From Krasilnikovia cinnamomea (lineage in GTDB: Bacteria; Actinomycetota; Actinomycetes; Mycobacteriales; Micromonosporaceae): a DNA stretch of 64,000 nucleotides. Position numbers and translations under genes: made by a program. This document shows, in pieces, positions 60,710-64,000 of the stretch. Below the pieces are notes generated by a model. That model was not told where the DNA came from and did no database searches. It saw nothing but the letters and a program-made list of their open reading frames with translations. Within the stretch, counting starts at the first letter, position 1; every line of letters begins with the position of its first letter. The stretch is from positions 3,348,001 through 3,412,000 of the forward strand of contig NZ_SHKY01000001.1 in NCBI RefSeq assembly GCF_004217545.1. Reading direction: 5' to 3'.

Positions 60710-61819
60710 TTAGCTTTGTGCTGTTGGAAGGGTGGTCACAGCCGCGACGGCGACTTGTCCGAGGTCGCTGTTGTCGGGTTTGTTGATCCATGCCCGGTGA
60801 GCGAGGCGGGGTGGCTGCGGACGGCGGCGCCCGAACCGTTCGGGGTGCGCGGCCCAGGCGGCGTCGAGGGTCCGTTGCCGCTGTTCACGGATCTGTCCGG
60901 CGGTGCCGTGATGGACCGAGGCCGGAGTATGCAGGCCGATCCCGGAGTGCCGGTGCTCGTGGTTGTAGTACGTGTAGAACGCCTCGCAGTGCTGCCGGGC
61001 GTGCTGGATCGACCCGAACCGGTCCGGGAAGCTCGGGTCGTACTTCAACGTCTTGAAGCTCGCCTCGATGTAGGGATTGTCGTTCGAGGTTTTCGGCCGG
61101 CTGTGACTACGGCCGATCTTCAGATCGGTCAGCAGCTGGGTGACGGTCTTGCTGGTCATCGCCGCGCCGCGGTCGGCATGCACGGTCAACTGATCGGGAT
61201 CGACGCGTTCACGGGCGGCGGCGTCGGCGATCAGCGCTTCGGCGAGCTGCCCGTCCTCGTGCGCGGCGACCAGGTGCCCGACGACGTACCTCGACCAGAT
61301 GTCGATCACCGTGTAGAGGTGGAACCAGACGCCCTTGACCGGCCCGCGCAGCTTCGTGATGTCCCAGGACCAGACCTGGTTCGCCGCGTCGGCCACGAGT
61401 TCGGGCTTGGTCCGGGCCGGATGCGTGGCCTGGCTGCGGCGTTCACCGTTTTGACCGGCGGCCCGCAGAATCCGGTACATCGTGGACTCCGAGCACCACC
61501 AGCGGCCCTCGTCGAGCTCGCGGGCCCATACCTGCGCCGGCGCCAGGTCGGCGTACTCGGGCCGGTTCAGCAACTGCAGGACCTGCTCACGTTCGGCCTG
61601 CGACAGCGCCGAGGGCGGCGGCTCACGCGGAGTCCGCGGCTTCGGCGGCGCGGGCGGGTTGCGGTGCCGGTAGAGCGTCGCGCGGGATACGCCGGTCAGT
61701 CGGCACGCCCCGGCGATGCCCCACGCCGGGGTCAGCGCCTGGAGCGCCTCGGTGAGGACGGGTTCGACATCGGCGCGGCATCCGCGCTCTCGGAGAGCAG
61801 TTCCAAGAGCGCGTGCGCT
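60710..61819 (-). CDS. IS3-family transposase OrfB (DDE integrase), made by -1 frameshift
   Basis: The frame opens by slippage at the heptamer near 61819-61825, so the product would be an OrfA-OrfB fusion of about 484 residues; unfused translation could start only at TTG 61573. The integrase domain is intact: WSWDITKLRGPVKGVWFHLY (first catalytic Asp), VHADRGAAMTS (second Asp) and NPYIEASFKTLK (catalytic Glu), then the YYNHEHRHSGIG signature. Upstream of the core is an HTH_21-like segment (LTPAWGIAGACRLTGVSRAT). No stop interrupts the frame, so transposition competence is plausible. Confidence 0.85.
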   Translation of the reverse strand, partial: SARALGTALRERGCRADVEPVLTEALQALTPAWGIAGACRLTGVSRATLYRHRNPPAPPKPRTPREPPPSALSQAEREQVLQLLNRPEYADLAPAQVWARELDEGRWWCSESTMYRILRAAGQNGERRSQATHPARTKPELVADAANQVWSWDITKLRGPVKGVWFHLYTVIDIWSRYVVGHLVAAHEDGQLAEALIADAAARERVDPDQLTVHADRGAAMTSKTVTQLLTDLKIGRSHSRPKTSNDNPYIEASFKTLKYDPSFPDRFGSIQHARQHCEAFYTYYNHEHRHSGIGLHTPASVHHGTAGQIREQRQRTLDAAWAAHPERFGRRRPQPPRLAHRAWINKPDNSDLGQVAVAAVTTLPTAQS

Positions 61820-62163
61820 TTTCCCATGATCGCCAGCGCGGTCTCGGTCTTGGCCAGCTTGGCCTGCAAGCGGGCGTTCTCCCGCTGCAGGCGGGCAAGT
61901 TCAGCGTTTTCGGCCTTCTTCGCTGCCCGCGCGGCCGCTTGACGGCGGTCGGTCAGGCCGGCCGCGGCTCCGGCGTCTCGGGCCTTGCGCCAGTCGAGAA
62001 TGTGTGACCCATACAGTCGTTCCCGGCGCAGGATCGCCCCGCGAGCCGCCGCATCCGGCGCCGACTCGTACTCGTCCAGGATCCGCGCCTTGAACTCCGC
62101 GGTGAATGTCCGCCGCTGGGGCCGGGCGTCCAGATCCGGGCTCTCATGGGGCTTCGAAGTCAT
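61732..62163 (-). CDS. IS3-family transposase OrfA
   Basis: 143 residues with a helix-turn-helix (RRTFTAEFKARILDEYESAP) and a C-terminal leucine-zipper-like coiled coil (ELARLQRENARLQAKLAKTE). The first ~115 residues are shared with the fusion; the last ~28 are specific to unshifted OrfA, which acts as a regulator or DNA-binding partner in IS3 elements. ATG at 62163 is close to the left inverted repeat. Confidence 0.85.
   Translation of the reverse strand: MTSKPHESPDLDARPQRRTFTAEFKARILDEYESAPDAAARGAILRRERLYGSHILDWRKARDAGAAAGLTDRRQAAARAAKKAENAELARLQRENARLQAKLAKTETALAIMGKAHALLELLSESADAAPMSNPSSPRRSRR
61784..61825 (-). promoter_or_regulatory. Programmed -1 frameshift signal of the IS3 transposase
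   Basis: On the minus strand the heptamer G-GGA-AAA (61819-61825) is in the right phase of OrfA. It is followed by a 6-base spacer and a 7-bp stem GCGCTCT/AGAGCGC (61806-61812 with 61784-61790, 15-base loop). Heptamer, spacer and stem fit the X-XXY-YYZ rule. Confidence 0.75.
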
Positions 62164-62249
62164 GCTGGTGTGTTCTCCTCAGGGCCGTCCAGGAAGAGTA
62201 TTCCCTGGTAGACGGGCTGTCTCACATCAGCGTGACAGGGAGGGCTGGA

Positions 62250-62262
62250 CGACTCCAGAGAT
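62250..62262 (-). repeat. Cassette-like 3' motif, copy 2
   Basis: CGACTCCAGAGAT, 20 bp downstream of the lipoprotein gene and 11 bp outside the IS end. Confidence 0.5.
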
Positions 62263-62282
62263 GCTGACTTAGCCGCGGGCGG

Positions 62283-62816
62283 TCAGCACCAGGCGTCGCC
62301 GTCATGCGAGCCGGTCACCTCGATGCCGTACTCATCCGTGGGCTCCGGAGGCTCAGGGTTTTGGGGGGCATTGAAGTCACTGGGGAACCACACGCTGAGG
62401 TAGGCCGTGGTGCCATTGATCTCCTTGTGGAAGCACCCAGCCGAGCCGGAGACGACCAGGCCCGTAGAGGGCACGGGGGTCGGGTTCTCACCATCTGTCC
62501 GCCATCCATCGGCCACGGCGGCGGCACCGTAGAAGGCCATGATGCCCTCGCGATTCATCGCCGTGTGGTACCGCTGGCTCGCGTAGGCAAACCCGTCGTC
62601 GGTGTCGCACCCCGATTGATTGTCTACCGGCGTCGCGCCGTCGGGATGTGCCGCCAGGATCGATAGATCCGCAAGATTGACCGCAAAACGCTCATCACGG
62701 TCAGAACAACCACCCAGTGAGGAAAGGAAGCCAGCGCAACCGACGCACGACAGACCAACGACCAGCGCCCCCACGACGGGGACGATGACGGCGCAACGAG
62801 CCCTGGCGTTGATCAC
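62283..62816 (-). CDS. Lipoprotein or secreted protein, 177 aa
   Basis: ATG at the complement of 62814-62816. A hydrophobic signal (residues 8-22) is followed by two possible lipoboxes (VGLSC or SCVGC). The mature part has several Cys residues and a mixed fold (FAYASQRYHTAMNREGIMAF; GTTAYLSVWFPSDFN). No family is recognised. A copy of the repeated motif sits 20 bp past its stop, next to the IS end. Confidence 0.7.
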   Translation of the reverse strand: MINARARCAVIVPVVGALVVGLSCVGCAGFLSSLGGCSDRDERFAVNLADLSILAAHPDGATPVDNQSGCDTDDGFAYASQRYHTAMNREGIMAFYGAAAVADGWRTDGENPTPVPSTGLVVSGSAGCFHKEINGTTAYLSVWFPSDFNAPQNPEPPEPTDEYGIEVTGSHDGDAWC

Positions 62817-62955
62817 GGCTGAACTCTAGGGTGACCCGGGCCCAACACCCACGCGCATGGCTCGTGACCTGCGCAAGCGGCTACTGGGAGCCACCCTTCC
62901 TGACCGTTTTCCCTGGCCGATCGGCGGTCTGGCCCTGGTGTGGAACTTTGCTCGC

Positions 62956-62970
62956 CGACTCCAGAGATAA
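62956..62970 (-). repeat. Cassette-like 3' motif, copy 1
   Basis: CGACTCCAGAGATAA, identical to copy 3 over 15 bp, 18 bp downstream of the three-gene membrane operon. Confidence 0.5.
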
Positions 62971-62988
62971 CGGCGCCGGCGGACGCCA

Positions 62989-63411
62989 TCACACCCCGCT
63001 TGTGCTGATGGCCTGCGCGTCGCTCGGCGTGGGTAGCCGCCAGAGGCCGGCGTACTCGGGATCCCAGGCTGCTCCGACCTCCGCTTCCCGGAGGTAGTGC
63101 GCCCGTGGCGCCTCGTCGTCGCGTGGCGGCCAGTCCCGGTACGGCAGATACGCAACACGCCATGCGATCACGGGGAGAAGCCAGGGGCCGAAGAGTGCGT
63201 CGCGACGGCGGTACGAGACCTTCGGAGCAAGCCACGCCATGGGCGGCGCATAGCAAGCGAAGCAGGCCAAGGTACCGAAGAAGTGGCTTCCGGTGGCGTC
63301 CTCGACAGTCGCTCCAACGGCAACCGCCGGCATGGCGATCGCGACGGCAACAAGCCCAGCGAGAACGACTCGGGTGATCCACTGGCGAGGTGGCCGAACC
63401 GGCTGAGACAT
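62989..63411 (-). CDS. Membrane protein, 140 aa
   Basis: ATG at the complement of 63409-63411, with GGGG about 5 bases upstream. Two to three helices (WITRVVLAGLVAVAIAMPAV; FFGTLACFACYAPPMAWL; LFGPWLLPVIAWRVAYL) and a charged C-terminal tail (REAEVGAAWDPEYAGL). The start lies 2 bp after the preceding gene's stop, so it is co-transcribed with 63414-63761 and 63758-63943. Function unknown. Confidence 0.68.
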   Translation of the reverse strand: MSQPVRPPRQWITRVVLAGLVAVAIAMPAVAVGATVEDATGSHFFGTLACFACYAPPMAWLAPKVSYRRRDALFGPWLLPVIAWRVAYLPYRDWPPRDDEAPRAHYLREAEVGAAWDPEYAGLWRLPTPSDAQAISTSGV

Positions 63412-63413
63412 GT

Positions 63414-63761
63414 CTACCCCGGGGCCATCAGCCAACTGCCGATCAGGCCAGCGGCAGTCAGTGTGAATCCGGCGATCAAGGCAGGGGTGCGCACCGGGCG
63501 GCCAACCAGGATGCCGGCGAGCCCAGAGAGCAGACCAAGAACGGCTGCCGCCCCGGGCAGCGGCCGCGCCCAGTACGGCCCGCTCGTCGGGCAAACCATT
63601 TGGCCGCCGGTGCCGAAGCAGGCGTTCGACATGAGGTAGCTCGAATCGAAGATCGCGTATCCGGCGAACAGGAACAGCAAGCCGAACACGCCGACGAATC
63701 CGACGACGTCATGTTGGCCGCCGTACCGCTTGCTGGTGAACCATCTGGATCGCACCGTCAT
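63414..63761 (-). CDS. Membrane protein, 115 aa
   Basis: ATG at the complement of 63759-63761, overlapping the stop of the upstream small gene as ATGA. Three hydrophobic helices (VVGFVGVFGLLFLFAGYAIF; GAAAVLGLLSGLAGILVG; ALIAGFTLTAAGLIGSWL) surround a Cys-containing outer loop (NACFGTGGQMVCP). Function unknown; the two Cys may form a disulfide outside. Confidence 0.68.
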   Translation of the reverse strand: MTVRSRWFTSKRYGGQHDVVGFVGVFGLLFLFAGYAIFDSSYLMSNACFGTGGQMVCPTSGPYWARPLPGAAAVLGLLSGLAGILVGRPVRTPALIAGFTLTAAGLIGSWLMAPG

Positions 63762-63943
63762 CGTTCCATTCCCGTCCTGCCACCCGTAGCCGTCCGACGA
63801 GGTGCTGCACTGCCCCATCGGCGACGGATGAACGCCGCAAGCGCCAGGAGCGTCAGGGCGAGGATGAGCGCCGAGAGCGTCCCCGCGCCCCCTAAGCGGC
63901 GGGCGACCCCCGTCAACATCGCGATCATCACCCACCCATGCAC
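63758..63943 (-). CDS. Very small membrane protein, 61 aa
   Basis: One or two helices (HGWVMIAMLTGVARRLGGAG; LSALILALTLLALAAFIRRR) with a basic C-terminus. The ATGA overlap with the next gene is the main evidence that it is translated. The true start may lie further upstream, where the window ends soon (64000). Confidence 0.5.
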   Translation of the reverse strand: MHGWVMIAMLTGVARRLGGAGTLSALILALTLLALAAFIRRRWGSAAPRRTATGGRTGMER

Positions 63944-64000
63944 GCCGCTTAGGAATCTGGCGGCTCCGTCCGCTATGAGGACGTTCGACTCGCCGGGGCG

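Larger units (their letters stand above)
60674..62239 (-). mobile_element. IS3-family insertion sequence
   Basis: About 1.57 kb. Terminal inverted repeats of about 22-23 bp with conserved outer CCTGTCA and inner TGAGACAG halves: 60674-60695 and the inverted CTGTCTCA/TGACAGG at 62217-62239. The ends begin TG and finish CA as in IS3 elements. It holds two overlapping frames, OrfA and OrfB, with a -1 frameshift signal. No target duplication is evident, so flanking DNA has probably been rearranged since insertion. Confidence 0.85.

Noticed and set aside
60716..61942. 408-codon plus frame over the IS element
   Set aside because: The minus strand carries an intact DDE transposase. The plus frame has no family signal.
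1..64000. rRNA, canonical tRNA genes or CRISPR arrays
   Set aside because: None could be recognised in either strand by reading.

Overview
The window is high-GC actinomycete DNA. Codon third positions are strongly GC-biased, GTG starts and ATGA/GTGA stop-start overlaps are common, and there are signature families such as mycosin, DUF1023 hydrolases, SigE-type sigma factor and Tad pili with a BTAD/LysM partner. A filamentous genus near Micromonosporaceae is a reasonable guess, but no rRNA or species marker is present. Much of it looks like one large mobile or genomic-island region: conjugation genes, an excisionase-like gene with a GntR regulator, secretion substrates, toxins, an IS3-family element and several decayed chromosomal genes. 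No integrase, complete relaxase or plasmid partition gene is visible, so ICE versus plasmid is not settled. Layout: (1) 1-20.9 kb, plus strand, is a conjugation and maintenance module. It has the end of a conjugation protein, a VirB4-like ATPase, a VirD4/TraG-like coupling ATPase, a replication-relaxation protein, a transglycosylase/M23 wall hydrolase, a DUF4314 protein, a two-wHTH protein, a GGDEF protein, a DUF3085-like protein, a GHKL-ATPase fused to an HExxH domain, and a MoxR ATPase next to an HExxH-VWA protein. Many of these genes are separated by strong GC hairpins. (2) 21.2-27.2 kb, minus strand, holds type VII secretion style genes: two small WXG/EspC-like proteins, a Pro/Gly-rich PPE-like protein, a mycosin, a DUF1023 hydrolase and a lipoprotein. 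No EccC motor is present. (3) 27.7-29.8 kb has an endonuclease/exonuclease/phosphatase protein, an AlpA-like excisionase and a divergent GntR regulator. (4) 30.1-33.2 kb, minus strand, is a compact operon of XRE regulator, ImmA/IrrE peptidase, MAB_1171c-type membrane protein and MpaB-type oxygenase. (5) 34.3-47.6 kb, plus strand, is a Tad pilus locus: lipoprotein, secreted protein, CpaB/SAF, degenerate CpaE, TadA, TadB, TadC, Flp-like pilin, three TadE/G pseudopilins, a 1083-residue LysM-BTAD protein, a DUF2637 membrane protein and a prepilin peptidase. Most junctions overlap by 4 bp. (6) 47.9-58.3 kb contains two facing loci of secreted NucA/NucB-type nuclease toxins, each followed by a candidate immunity gene of one remote family, with a strong hairpin between toxin and immunity-like gene in both. 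A NUDIX gene and relics of CDF transporter, SigE sigma factor and ImuA-like genes lie around them. (7) 58.8-64.0 kb has small membrane, lipoprotein and unknown genes, a tRNA-like RNA candidate, an IS3-family element with a textbook -1 frameshift signal, and a repeated 13-15 bp motif downstream of each of four unrelated minus-strand genes or operons. How the parts work together is partly inference. Region 1 would move DNA and open the wall. Regions 2 and 5 would put proteins and pili on the cell surface. Region 6 would supply contact or diffusible nuclease toxins with self-protection. Regions 3 and 4 carry regulators typical of mobile elements.
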